Source of the DNA: CAYWBI01 sp964456445
GTDB lineage: Bacteria > Calditrichota > Calditrichia > Calditrichales > J004
Direction: 5' to 3'
Length of the DNA: 23,956 nt
Assembly: GCA_964456445.1 (NCBI GenBank)
Contig: CAYWBI010000043.1
Coordinates: forward strand, 1 to 23,956
Each line of letters begins with the position of its first letter. The stretch's first letter is position 1. Of this stretch, positions 16,553 to 23,956 are shown in pieces. The notes under the pieces are model-generated. The model saw nothing but the letters and a program-made list of their open reading frames with translations. It was not told where the DNA came from and searched no databases. Position numbers and translations under genes: made by a program.

Positions 16553-16945
16553 CTATAGCACCGGATCATCGCTCATGGTTTTCTCATCCACGAAACAGAG
16601 CGGGTTCCCTGAGGGGTCCTTACAATGAAACAAGGTTTCACCACGCTCATTTATACTTGTCGTGGCATCTATTTCGCTACAACCGCTGTTTTTTGCACGG
16701 ATATAAGTAGCTTCCAAATTTGTAACGGCAAAGTATAAATCCTGATTTTCATGAAGCATCCACCCTTTTCCAACCTGTTTGCCCTCCAGTAGCGGGTCAT
16801 AACAGATCAGCTCAATCCCATTACAAAAAAGTCTTCCCCTCGATTCACTTAATTTTTTGACCGGAAGCATCAAAGTGTGCGCATAAAATTCCATTGCCTC
16901 ATCCAGATCCGCAACCGGAAGCTGTATTCGTACCATCCTGGCCAT
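16553..16945 (-). CDS. VOC (glyoxalase/bleomycin-resistance) superfamily protein
   Basis: A 130-residue protein with two beta-alpha-beta-beta-beta halves: VRIQLPVADLDEAMEFYAHTL in the first, LYFAVTNLEATYIRAKNSGC and ETLFHCKDPSGNPLCFVDE in the second. Such proteins bind a metal and serve as lyases, dioxygenases or drug binders; substrate cannot be inferred. Its ATG is one base after the HIT gene stop (TGA-T-ATG), so the two are translationally coupled. Confidence 0.85.
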   Translation of the reverse strand: MARMVRIQLPVADLDEAMEFYAHTLMLPVKKLSESRGRLFCNGIELICYDPLLEGKQVGKGWMLHENQDLYFAVTNLEATYIRAKNSGCSEIDATTSINERGETLFHCKDPSGNPLCFVDEKTMSDDPVL

Positions 16946-16946
16946 A

Positions 16947-17438
16947 TCAACTTATCTCTAAAAATGCGGTTTTTAATTTTTTATATGTTTCCTGCAAAGC
17001 CTCGGAAATTACTTTAACTCCTCCAATTACAGGCATAAAATTTGTGTCTCCATTCCAGCGCGGCACCAGATGGTAATGAATGTGCTCTTCGATTCCTGCG
17101 CCGGCAGCCTGTCCTATATTCATCCCGAGATTGATCCCCTGTGGATGAAAAACCTTCCGCAGAACCCGGATTGTCTTCTTGATAGTGAGTTGGCAATCCG
17201 CCAAAACCGCATCATCCAGAGATAATAAATCCGCCGTGTGCTCGTAAGGAATTACCATTGTATGGCCATTGTTGTAGGGGAATTTATTTAAGATAACAAA
17301 ACAATGCCTGCTGCGGTAAACAACCAGGTTTTTCTCATCCTGATTCATAGCAGGCAATGCGCAAAACACGCAGCCGCTTATTTTTTCCGTATCCCCCATG
17401 ATATATTGCATACGCCAGGGCGCCCACATATTTTCCAT
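16947..17438 (-). CDS. HIT-family protein (Ap4A phosphorylase/hydrolase-like)
   Basis: A 163-residue histidine-triad protein. The catalytic triad is HIHYHLVPRW, followed by GDTNFMPV. MWAPWRMQYI at the N-terminus and CVFC (likely one half of a zinc site) are hallmarks of the bacterial diadenosine-polyphosphate phosphorylase-like subgroup (as in mycobacterial Rv2613c). The predicted role is cleavage of Ap4A or related dinucleotides. The ATG at 17438 has AGGA about 11 bases upstream. It heads a two-gene unit with the VOC protein. The family call is firm; phosphorylase rather than hydrolase activity is uncertain. Confidence 0.9.
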   Translation of the reverse strand: MENMWAPWRMQYIMGDTEKISGCVFCALPAMNQDEKNLVVYRSRHCFVILNKFPYNNGHTMVIPYEHTADLLSLDDAVLADCQLTIKKTIRVLRKVFHPQGINLGMNIGQAAGAGIEEHIHYHLVPRWNGDTNFMPVIGGVKVISEALQETYKKLKTAFLEIS

Positions 17439-17653
17439 TGTTCATTTATCCTGTTCAGTTTTAAACAGCCCCAACATAAGACCATCTCAATAATAAACAA
17501 TTAATTTGGCAGAATACTGTTCCATACAAGACGTTATAAATATTAAAACCGCCGGATAATATTGTATTGTGTCTTATAGAAAACAGTCATTTCGGGAACC
17601 TGAACACAATAGGTATATTTAACCGGCAGTAGAATTGTCCGACAAATTTTTAT

Positions 17654-19714
17654 TTATTCCTTCTCGGCATTTGCCTCTGCAATTATTTTCTTTTGCACAT
17701 CGCCCGGCACCTCTTCATAATGAGAAAAAGCACGGGTATGAATACCGCGGCCCTGGGTCATTGAACGCAGAGAAGTGGAATATTTATATAACTCCGCCAG
17801 TGGCGCCTTGGCTTTTATTACCTGAAATTTACCAAAGGCATCCATCCCCATAATCTTGCCCCGGCGACTGCTTAGATCACCCATAACATCGCCCATGTAT
17901 TCATCCGGCACACGTACTTCAACATCATATATAGGTTCAAGTATAACGGGTTTGGCAGCCATAAATGTTTTTTTAAAGGCCATGGATGCGGCCACCTTAA
18001 AGGCCATTTCCGATGAATCCACGTTATGGTAGCTGCCGTCATAAACCGAAACTTTGACGTCAACTACTTTATTACCGGAAAGCACGCCTTTGGCCATGGT
18101 TTCCTGAACACCTTTTTCAACCGCGGGGATAAAACGCCCGGGAATAACACCGCCAACGATGGCGTCGATAAATTCAAACCCTTCTCCACGCGGCAGGGGT
18201 TCTATCCGCAGATGGCAATCACCATATTGTCCCCGTCCGCCGGACTGTTTTTTAAATTTACCCTGTGCCTCGGCCTTTCCCTTGATGGCTTCACGATATG
18301 GAATGCGGGGTTCCTCTTCTATCACTTCAACGCCAAAGCGTTCTTTTAAGCGGTTTAGAATTATGGCAAGATGCATTTCCCCCTGCCCCGAGATAATGGT
18401 TTGTCCCAGTTCTCCATCGATCTTAGAACTAAAAGTAGGGTCTTCCTCGTGTAAGGTATGCAAACCCTGTCCGATTTTATCTTCGTCGCCTTTTGTTTTT
18501 GGACTGATGGCTTCCCGGATCCTTGGACTGGGAAATTCAATTTTTGGAAACTTAATCACTGTTTTTTTCGAGCAAAAAGAATCGCCTGTATGGCTTTCTT
18601 TCAATTTTACCAGGACTGCGATATCACCCGCGGAAAGTGTATCCAACGACTCTTTGTTCTTTCCGTTCAAGGTAAAAATTTGTGTTATCCGCTCTCCATG
18701 CTCACGTGTGGAATTTTGTACATCATCACCAACTTTTATTGAGCCGGAAAAAATCTTTATATAGGAAAGTTCACCCATATGCTGTTCACCGCTTGTTTTA
18801 AAAATCAAAGCGGAAAGCGGACCATTTGCATCCACTTTTAACATCCCATCTTCGGTTTTAATGTCATGGGTTTCACCAGGGGCGGGACAAAAATTTACGA
18901 TAACATCTAACAGCCTTTTTGGGCCGATGTTATTTACCGCGGAAACACAAAACACCGGATATAACAAATCATGGGCCATGGCCGTTTTTAAACCGTTGCG
19001 AAAATCATCTTCTGTCAACCCACTATCAAAATATTTTTCCATCAGTGTATCATCGCTCTCGGCAATGACTTCGACTAACTTTAGATGAAGTTCATCGGCT
19101 TTATCTTTGAGCCCGGCGGGTATGTCTTCTTCAGTAAAATCCCCACTGCCATCGGTTTTAAACTTTAACAGTTTCATGCGGATCAGGTCGATAACGGAAT
19201 CAAACCCTGGTCCCGGGTTCACAGGGAACTGAACCAGAACGACTTTTTCATCCATATCCTGAACCAAATCGTTATAAACCGAGTCAAAAGACAAATGTTC
19301 CTTGTCGAGTTTATTTACAACAATCAAACGTGGTACATTATTTTTCTCGGCCTGGGCCCAAACAGATTCGGTGCCAACTTCCACACCATTATCCGCTGCA
19401 ACAATGACAAAGGCAGTTTCTACGACACGCATGGCGCCAACCACTTCGCCAAAAAAATCCGAGTAACCGGGCGTGTCAATGATATTTATTTTTGTATCGC
19501 GCCAAATACCATGCATCAATGTGCTGTTGATGGAGCTTTGCCGCTCAATCTCATCTGCGTTATAATCCGATACAGTCGATCCTTGCTCAATTGATCCCAT
19601 ACGCGTTATCTGCTTTAGGTTAAATTGAAGTGCTTCGGCAAGGGTCGTCTTACCCGCACCGCCATGAGCAAATAAACCTATATTTCTTAAATGATCTGTT
19701 TGAAAAGTCTTCAC
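17654..19714 (-). CDS. Elongation factor G-like GTPase (EF-G paralogue)
   Basis: A 686-residue translational GTPase with all five EF-G domains. G1 is AHGGAGKTTLAEAL, G3 is DTPGYSDFFGEV and G4 is NKLD. Domain IV carries GGRGQYGDCHLRIEPL and VSVYDGSYHNVDSSEMAFKVAA; domain V has EVRVPDEYMGDVMGDLSSRRG. The AHGGAGKTTL loop and the switch-I region DEIERQSSINSTL differ from canonical EF-G (ERERGITI), placing it with the second, EF-G-2-like paralogues of unclear role. A GTG at 19714 with GGAGGA seven bases upstream is the true start; the in-frame TTG at 19744 is not. There is no rpsL/rpsG/tuf context, which supports a paralogue rather than the housekeeping factor. A 215-bp gap separates it from the HIT gene. 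Confidence 0.92.
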   Translation of the reverse strand: MKTFQTDHLRNIGLFAHGGAGKTTLAEALQFNLKQITRMGSIEQGSTVSDYNADEIERQSSINSTLMHGIWRDTKINIIDTPGYSDFFGEVVGAMRVVETAFVIVAADNGVEVGTESVWAQAEKNNVPRLIVVNKLDKEHLSFDSVYNDLVQDMDEKVVLVQFPVNPGPGFDSVIDLIRMKLLKFKTDGSGDFTEEDIPAGLKDKADELHLKLVEVIAESDDTLMEKYFDSGLTEDDFRNGLKTAMAHDLLYPVFCVSAVNNIGPKRLLDVIVNFCPAPGETHDIKTEDGMLKVDANGPLSALIFKTSGEQHMGELSYIKIFSGSIKVGDDVQNSTREHGERITQIFTLNGKNKESLDTLSAGDIAVLVKLKESHTGDSFCSKKTVIKFPKIEFPSPRIREAISPKTKGDEDKIGQGLHTLHEEDPTFSSKIDGELGQTIISGQGEMHLAIILNRLKERFGVEVIEEEPRIPYREAIKGKAEAQGKFKKQSGGRGQYGDCHLRIEPLPRGEGFEFIDAIVGGVIPGRFIPAVEKGVQETMAKGVLSGNKVVDVKVSVYDGSYHNVDSSEMAFKVAASMAFKKTFMAAKPVILEPIYDVEVRVPDEYMGDVMGDLSSRRGKIMGMDAFGKFQVIKAKAPLAELYKYSTSLRSMTQGRGIHTRAFSHYEEVPGDVQKKIIAEANAEKE

Positions 19715-19800
19715 GATATTTCCTCCAAATTGAGAATTAAACAATGGTTGACATTTATTGAAAACTTAAGACGCTTTTTACCTAATAGTTGAAGTGGAAA

Positions 19801-19819
19801 CCGAACCTTTTATGTTCGG
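19801..19819 (-). promoter_or_regulatory. Hairpin in the predicted leader of the EF-G-like gene
   Basis: CCGAAC and GTTCGG form a perfect 6-bp stem with a 7-nt loop. On the leftward strand it lies about 87 bp before the GTG start and is followed by TTTCC rather than a long T-run. It may be an attenuator, a protein-binding site or nothing functional. Confidence 0.3.
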
Positions 19820-20036
19820 ATTTATCTTGAAGAAAGTACTAAAGGAAAATTTTTGTTGCAAAAATAAAAACAGGTTGTTAACGGCAACAAAAGGCCTTTT
19901 CAGACAATGAAATCAGGAACTCAAGATCACAGGCTATGGTGGTTTACAGCCAGCCCCCATAATAATCAATTTTCAATTTTTCACCTTGTTTCATTTGGAA
20001 TATTTTGAAAAAACACCGTCCATCCGTAAGGAGAGC

Positions 20037-20090
20037 ATGAAGGGATTTACCCACCTTCTGAAAAACGGTCCGGCAATTTTCCCGGTATAA
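20037..20090 (+). other. Possible 17-codon small ORF
   Basis: AAGGAGAGC places a good ribosome binding site before an ATG that opens a short frame (MKGFTHLLKNGPAIFPV) ending in TAA. It lies in the gap and is antisense to both neighbours. Length and lack of conservation data make it weak. Confidence 0.2.
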
Positions 20091-20166
20091 AAAGCCCTAA
20101 GTATTCCAGTGCATAAACAGGAGTCGTTTGTTTATTTGGGTTTGAATCAAAACATTTGAATTGGGC

Positions 20167-20201
20167 AAAAAAAAAGCCCCCAAAGACCGGAAGGCTTTTT
20201 T
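20167..20201 (-). terminator. Rho-independent terminator of the FG-GAP gene (bidirectional form)
   Basis: Leftward, AAAAAAGCC pairs with GGCTTTTTT (nine perfect pairs), with extra C-G pairing possible inside, and a run of nine T follows. It starts 21 bp after the gene stop. The rightward strand also ends in six T, so it could act both ways. Confidence 0.8.
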
Positions 20202-20222
20202 GAATTTATATACAGATGATGT

Positions 20223-22823
20223 TTAACGCACAAGCAGCATTTTTTGTGTTTGTATTTGCACGCCATTCTGTGCCCGCAATATATAGACGCCCGATGCCTG
20301 CGCGGCCCCTCTGGAATTTTTTCCATTCCAGCTAAAATTATGAATCCCGGCGGAAAGCGTACCGTTGTGGATAGTCCGGATAAGTTCGCCCAGGGCATTA
20401 TATACGTTTATCACAACCCTGTTCCCGGATCCAGGCATCTCTATACGGATATGCGTGCTGGGGTTAAAGGGATTGGGATAGGTTGGCCACAGAACGAAAT
20501 TGCTGATAATGTTTATATCCGTTGCCTTGACCACACCATGATAAGCGCGCATGCCATCGATGCTGATATCCGACAAGCGATAAAAATATTCCGTTCCGGG
20601 GACAACCGCATGATCTATGTAATTGTAATTATGGCTACGGCTGGAATTGCCCTGGCCACGAAGAGCATCATCGCTGCGGTATGAGGCAATTTCGGTAAAG
20701 CCATCATCCTCCGACAGGGAACGCTCCAAAATAAAACCAACATTTTCCAGTTCGGACGCCGTTTGCCATTGCAGTTGAATCCCCGATTCGAGCCGGGCAG
20801 CATTAAAGGAAACCAATTCCACCGGCAGGGATTGATCGGCGGAGTTATAACCAATGGCAAATTCCGAAAAGGAAGAGACCGAAGCATTTGAATAAAGAGT
20901 GTTTCCGATACGTAATGCATTCAATGGCGTCCAGGCCGTGCTGCTATTTGCCCTTTTAAGAATAACCAATTTGTCCGGGTTTGTAATCCCGGTCAATCCA
21001 TTTAAATCCAGATAGACTTCACAAGTAAAATTTCCCGTCAGCCCGGTTTGGGAAATGGTCCAGTAATGCTCGGTAGCCACAGAATTCGGCGTTATGGTTG
21101 ATGCATCCGGTGCGGTTGCAGTCCCGCTGTAACCCACACTACCGGGATCGCTGTTTGTACGGGTGATGGTCAATGTTCCGGCGCTTGTTGCTGTATTACT
21201 TGTAAAATCCACCGCGGCCCCGGTGGAGCCAATAAGGTACATAAAGTTTTGTGCGGGTATGACCGACGCCGTGCCGGTTAGGGCGGCATATTTATACACC
21301 ATAATTTTATCCAATGGCATATCGGTATAACTGGTCGTCGTTCCCGGTCCGGGCCAACGAACGGTTATATTGGCTGCACTGGTTGCATTGCCCATTCCAA
21401 AGTGGGTACGCAACATGTTGTGACTGCCACGACCGGTCTCGGCACTCACATCCCGTATTTGTGTATAGTTTATCCCGCCTATTGTAGCGTTAACTTTGAC
21501 CAAAGCGCCAATGGCGGAATTATTTACGGAAGTTCCATCGCCTTTACAAAGAATTTCCATCCAGCCGTTAGATGACCCATTATTTTTATACAAAAAATTT
21601 GGTCCTTCACGACCGAGCATGAGGTCCATGTCACCATCATTATCCATATCCGCAAAAGCGCCACTTCTTGCAAAACCGGAATCGGAAAGTGTAGTGGATA
21701 GATTTTCGGTAAAAGTACCATCACCGTTATTTTCATAAAGATGGTTATGATAACTACCCTGATTATCCGTTCCTTCAAAGATATCTATATCACCATCATT
21801 GTCAAAGTCGGCCGCCGTAGAGGCTAAAGAAAAATCCAGATCGTCGAGCCATGTGCCAACTGTGGCTGATGTAACTTCTACCAGAATGCCGGTATCGTTT
21901 CTGAAAAGATGATTTATTTCCGGTCCATTTGAATCATTGGCCCCGGTTCCAACATAAAAATCCAGATCGCCATCATTGTCATAATCCAGCCATGTTCCCG
22001 TCTGAGTATTAGGACCATTTGCCCCACCGCCAACTAATATGTGGGTGCTATCAAAATTCGTTCCGTTGAATACCCACAACACCGTATGTTGTGCAATAGC
22101 TCCGGAGAGCGTCACAACATCCATATCACCATCTTCATCAAAGTCGGCCCAGGCCATGCCAGCCCGGGAAGATGTTCCCTGGCTTGTGATATTATTTGAA
22201 AGCAATGTGAACGTACCATCTTGATTATTGGTATAAGCTGTAAAATTACGGGCATTTCCACCAATAGTAGCGTTACTTTGCAGAACATCCAACCACCCGT
22301 CATTATCCGTATCGGCCCAGACATCTGCAATGGGCGAATCCCAACTCGAAAGTCCACTTCCAGACGTTTCAGCGCCTAAGTCACCAAGAGAGGCAACGTC
22401 CGAGAAAGTGCCATTCTGATTATTTATATATAGTTTTGTTTCTGCATAATATGTTTTTCCGAATCCAGATCCTGTTTGTTTTGTATTTGGATTCGCAACC
22501 AGCATATCTAAATAACCATCATTGTTATAGTCGCCCCAGGCGGCTCCACCACTTGTAAACCGGTCTGTTTTGAGTGGTCCGGCGGCCATGCTTGAATCCA
22601 TCGTTCCGTTACCCAAATTCCGGAACAAAAAATTGACCCAAAAATAGTTGTCAAGACCATTCGATAAATACAGATCAACATATCCATCATTATCATAATC
22701 GCCCCAGGCAGTACCAACAGTCACATATTTGCCATAAGTCTTTATAGGATCGGTAAACTGTTGCGCATCTACATTGATAAATGCCAGAGTCAGTATCAGC
22801 AGTACAGGTAGCCACTTTTTCAT
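20223..22823 (-). CDS. Secreted FG-GAP/VCBS repeat protein with ASPIC/UnbV domain and C-terminal sorting tail
   Basis: An 866-residue exported protein. The signal peptide is MKKWLPVLLILTLAFINVDA, probably cut before QQ. About seven FG-GAP-like repeats (residues 35-420) each carry a calcium loop of the type D-x-D/N-x-D-G-x-x-D, for example WGDYDNDGYVDLYLSN and WLDYDNDGDLDFYVG. An ASPIC/UnbV (CRTAC1) domain follows, with TSVNNSAIGALVKV and RGSHNMLRTHFGMG. A fibronectin-like linker contains LPVELVSFNAARLESGIQLQ. The tail, with NPFNPSTHIRIEM and ASGVYILRAQNG, resembles type IX secretion or FlgD-like sorting tails of the FCB group. GGAGGA seven bases upstream selects the ATG at 22823. Likely surface-attached and adhesive or structural; the ligand is unknown. 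Confidence 0.9.
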   Translation of the reverse strand: MKKWLPVLLILTLAFINVDAQQFTDPIKTYGKYVTVGTAWGDYDNDGYVDLYLSNGLDNYFWVNFLFRNLGNGTMDSSMAAGPLKTDRFTSGGAAWGDYNNDGYLDMLVANPNTKQTGSGFGKTYYAETKLYINNQNGTFSDVASLGDLGAETSGSGLSSWDSPIADVWADTDNDGWLDVLQSNATIGGNARNFTAYTNNQDGTFTLLSNNITSQGTSSRAGMAWADFDEDGDMDVVTLSGAIAQHTVLWVFNGTNFDSTHILVGGGANGPNTQTGTWLDYDNDGDLDFYVGTGANDSNGPEINHLFRNDTGILVEVTSATVGTWLDDLDFSLASTAADFDNDGDIDIFEGTDNQGSYHNHLYENNGDGTFTENLSTTLSDSGFARSGAFADMDNDGDMDLMLGREGPNFLYKNNGSSNGWMEILCKGDGTSVNNSAIGALVKVNATIGGINYTQIRDVSAETGRGSHNMLRTHFGMGNATSAANITVRWPGPGTTTSYTDMPLDKIMVYKYAALTGTASVIPAQNFMYLIGSTGAAVDFTSNTATSAGTLTITRTNSDPGSVGYSGTATAPDASTITPNSVATEHYWTISQTGLTGNFTCEVYLDLNGLTGITNPDKLVILKRANSSTAWTPLNALRIGNTLYSNASVSSFSEFAIGYNSADQSLPVELVSFNAARLESGIQLQWQTASELENVGFILERSLSEDDGFTEIASYRSDDALRGQGNSSRSHNYNYIDHAVVPGTEYFYRLSDISIDGMRAYHGVVKATDINIISNFVLWPTYPNPFNPSTHIRIEMPGSGNRVVINVYNALGELIRTIHNGTLSAGIHNFSWNGKNSRGAAQASGVYILRAQNGVQIQTQKMLLVR

Positions 22824-22855
22824 AAAAAATCCTCCAATATTCATTTTTCGGGTCG

Positions 22856-22885
22856 ATTATATTTTATACAGTATGCCCCAGGCAA
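22856..22885 (-). promoter_or_regulatory. Candidate promoter of the FG-GAP gene
   Basis: Leftward: TTGCCT (22885-22880), an 18-nt spacer and a perfect TATAAT (22861-22856). The transcript would begin about 25 bp before the ATG at 22823, leaving a short leader with the GGAGGA site. It is the best promoter match in the window. Confidence 0.45.
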
Positions 22886-23052
22886 GAAATCCTTTTTAAT
22901 AGAGCACACAATAAAATAGCGATTTTATGTTTATACTTAGTGTTATGAGTCACACGACAAACGGAATAAAAAAAGAGTTGGTCTCTATATATCGGGCGCA
23001 ACTTACAACATAACGTTTTATTGTGCAATCGTTTATTCTTTGCGTTGACTGC

Positions 23053-23838
23053 TTATACATCCGGCAATGCAGACCGCCAGAAATCACGCAAAGCCATCTC
23101 CAAAGCTTCCGGGGCGCTGCTATGCACCCAATGGTTGGCGCTTTCGATATCCACGATCCCCGCCCGGGGAAACCATTTATGGATAATCTCCCGGTCAGCA
23201 TCGGCGATATAATCCGATTCACTGCCACGAGCGAAAAGGGCGGCTTTTTCATATTGGCCGTCTTGATCTATCCCACCCAATAAATCGTAAAGGTTATCAT
23301 ACAAAACAGGTAAATTAAGCCGCCAGCCAAAACGGTTGTCTGCAGTACGGTATAGATTTTTTAAAAGGAATTGGCGGGTTGCCGGATGCAAATGCAATGC
23401 ATCTTCCAATAAACCGTCCGCTTCTTTTCTGGATGTCAATTTGTTAAGATCGATATGCATCATCACCTGTAAAAACTCCTGAAACTTAGGCGAGAAATAG
23501 CGTTTGGGGGCGATATCCACGGAAACAAGGGAGCGGACCCATTCGGGTTCCCGGAGGGCCAGGGTCATGGCCACTTTACCGCCCATGGAATGACCAAAAA
23601 TATTACAAGGGACTTTAATTGTCTCCCGGACAAAATTATACACATCCGCTGCCATTGCCCCGTAGCTCATTTCCGCAGCATGCGGGGAGCGTCCATGATT
23701 GCGCAGATCAAGCAAAAAAAGATGATAGTCCGAGGACAAACGTTTCGCAAAGGTCATCCAGTTATCAGACATGCCAAATAAGCCATGTAATATTACAACC
23801 GGTGTGCCTTGGCCGACTTCCCGAAAAAATAGTTTCAT
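23053..23838 (-). CDS. Alpha/beta-hydrolase (YbfF/ABHD11-like esterase)
   Basis: A 261-residue alpha/beta-hydrolase. The oxyanion-hole HGLFG motif (VVILHGLFGMSDNW), the D-x-RNHGRS strand (LLDLRNHGRSPHA) and the nucleophile elbow FGHSMGGKVAM (Ser) identify the YbfF/ABHD11 esterase group. The catalytic His is in IESANHWVHS near the C-terminus, and the acid is probably the Asp in SESDYIAD. A cap region (about 120-200) is helical. There is no signal peptide. The ATG at 23838 was chosen; a TTG at 23889 lies inside the heptamer repeat and is unlikely. The substrate is unknown, probably a short acyl ester or thioester. A 229-bp gap separates it from the FG-GAP gene. Confidence 0.9.
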   Translation of the reverse strand: MKLFFREVGQGTPVVILHGLFGMSDNWMTFAKRLSSDYHLFLLDLRNHGRSPHAAEMSYGAMAADVYNFVRETIKVPCNIFGHSMGGKVAMTLALREPEWVRSLVSVDIAPKRYFSPKFQEFLQVMMHIDLNKLTSRKEADGLLEDALHLHPATRQFLLKNLYRTADNRFGWRLNLPVLYDNLYDLLGGIDQDGQYEKAALFARGSESDYIADADREIIHKWFPRAGIVDIESANHWVHSSAPEALEMALRDFWRSALPDV

Positions 23839-23873
23839 AAGAGTTTGCTTACAGGAATTGGGGAACAGGTACC

Positions 23874-23925
23874 AATTAACAATTAACAATTAACAATTAA
23901 CAATTAATAATTAATAATTAATAAT
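23874..23925. repeat. Heptanucleotide tandem repeat (AATTAAC x4, AATTAAT x3)
   Basis: Four perfect copies of AATTAAC (23874-23901) run straight into three copies of AATTAAT (23902-23922) and a partial AAT. It lies 36 bp upstream of the hydrolase ATG, within its likely promoter. It resembles the short tandemly repeated heptamers known from cyanobacteria; copy-number change could alter promoter spacing. Confidence 0.9.
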
Positions 23926-23956
23926 GAAAATTTTTGACCTGTATTACTCAGGCCTT

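Larger units (their letters stand above)
19745..20222. other. 478-bp intergenic region between the EF-G-like and FG-GAP genes
   Basis: This region contains the leader hairpin (19801-19819), a 12-bp palindrome AAAAGGCCTTTT (19889-19900), a possible 17-codon frame (20037-20090) and the terminator at 20170-20201. The remainder shows no clear gene and no riboswitch I recognise. Both flanking genes are leftward, so it holds the promoter and leader of the EF-G-like gene. Confidence 0.5.

Noticed and set aside
18159..18764. A 201-codon rightward frame inside the EF-G-like gene
   Set aside because: It is antisense to a fully conserved GTPase, has no ribosome binding site that I can see, and its composition is that of a shadow frame.
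20620..22760. Repeated ATCATTATC-like DNA segments as a CRISPR or satellite array
   Set aside because: They fall in one long frame and encode DNDGD/DNDGY calcium loops; spacing is irregular and the units diverge.
22906..23022. CACAATAAAA and TTTTATTGTG as ends of a small mobile element
   Set aside because: Only ten AT-rich bases match, no flanking target duplication was seen, and nothing inside looks like a mobile sequence.
23839..23889. Upstream TTG start adding 17 residues to the hydrolase
   Set aside because: The added codons run through the heptamer repeat and have no homology to the YbfF N-terminus, which begins at MKLFFREVG.

Overview
The window is about 24 kb of gene-dense bacterial chromosome with moderate to low GC. 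The best taxonomic markers are in the large secreted protein at 20223-22823. It has FG-GAP/VCBS calcium-binding repeats, an ASPIC/UnbV domain, a 'LPVELVSF...LQWQTASE' linker and a C-terminal 'NPFNPST...SGVY' sorting/FlgD-like tail. That architecture is typical of the FCB group (Bacteroidota, Ignavibacteria, Calditrichota and relatives). BshA, a planctomycete-type ClpS and a second EF-G paralogue fit a Calditrichota- or KSB1-like member, but this assignment is inference. No rRNA, tRNA, CRISPR array, transposase or prophage gene was seen.

Layout, left to right. (1) 1-4037: the first 13 codons of a leftward gene, a leftward monofunctional peptidoglycan glycosyltransferase, a rightward GH106-like putative glycosidase and a leftward haem-motif lipoprotein. 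(2) 4244-7604: a rightward, translationally coupled cluster of a REC-GAF-GGDEF response regulator, BshA (bacillithiol synthesis) and a glycerophosphodiester phosphodiesterase. ClpS follows at 7706. (3) 8538-11844: an inositol module. A rightward inositol-1-phosphate synthase converges on a leftward pair, a CDP-glycerol-glycerophosphotransferase-family enzyme followed by a stand-alone CTP:inositol-1-phosphate cytidylyltransferase. (4) 12104-12871: a crotonase-fold protein without the usual catalytic glutamates. (5) 12911-15081, leftward: a macro-domain protein and a BstYI-like restriction-modification pair. (6) 15151-19714, leftward: HutI, a VOC protein, a HIT-family hydrolase and an EF-G-like GTPase. 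(7) 20223-23838, leftward: the FG-GAP surface protein and an alpha/beta hydrolase, then a heptamer tandem repeat near the right edge.

Two observations stand out. First, the inositol genes make a short route on paper: glucose-6-phosphate to inositol-1-phosphate to CDP-inositol to a CDP-polyol-dependent transferase. The di-myo-inositol-phosphate synthase domain often fused to the cytidylyltransferase is missing. This suggests phosphoinositol transfer to a surface glycan or polymer rather than solute synthesis. Second, the restriction gene of the BstYI-like pair has its ancestral ATG in a 4-nt overlap with the methyltransferase stop but carries TAA at codon 5. The rest of the frame, including the D/E/Q catalytic residues, is intact. 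This looks like a recent inactivation that leaves an orphan methyltransferase, or a consensus error.

Several start codons were set by ribosome binding sites: EF-G-like GTG at 19714, FG-GAP protein ATG at 22823, cytidylyltransferase ATG at 10691. All functional statements come from reading motifs and remembered family sequences, not from database searches.
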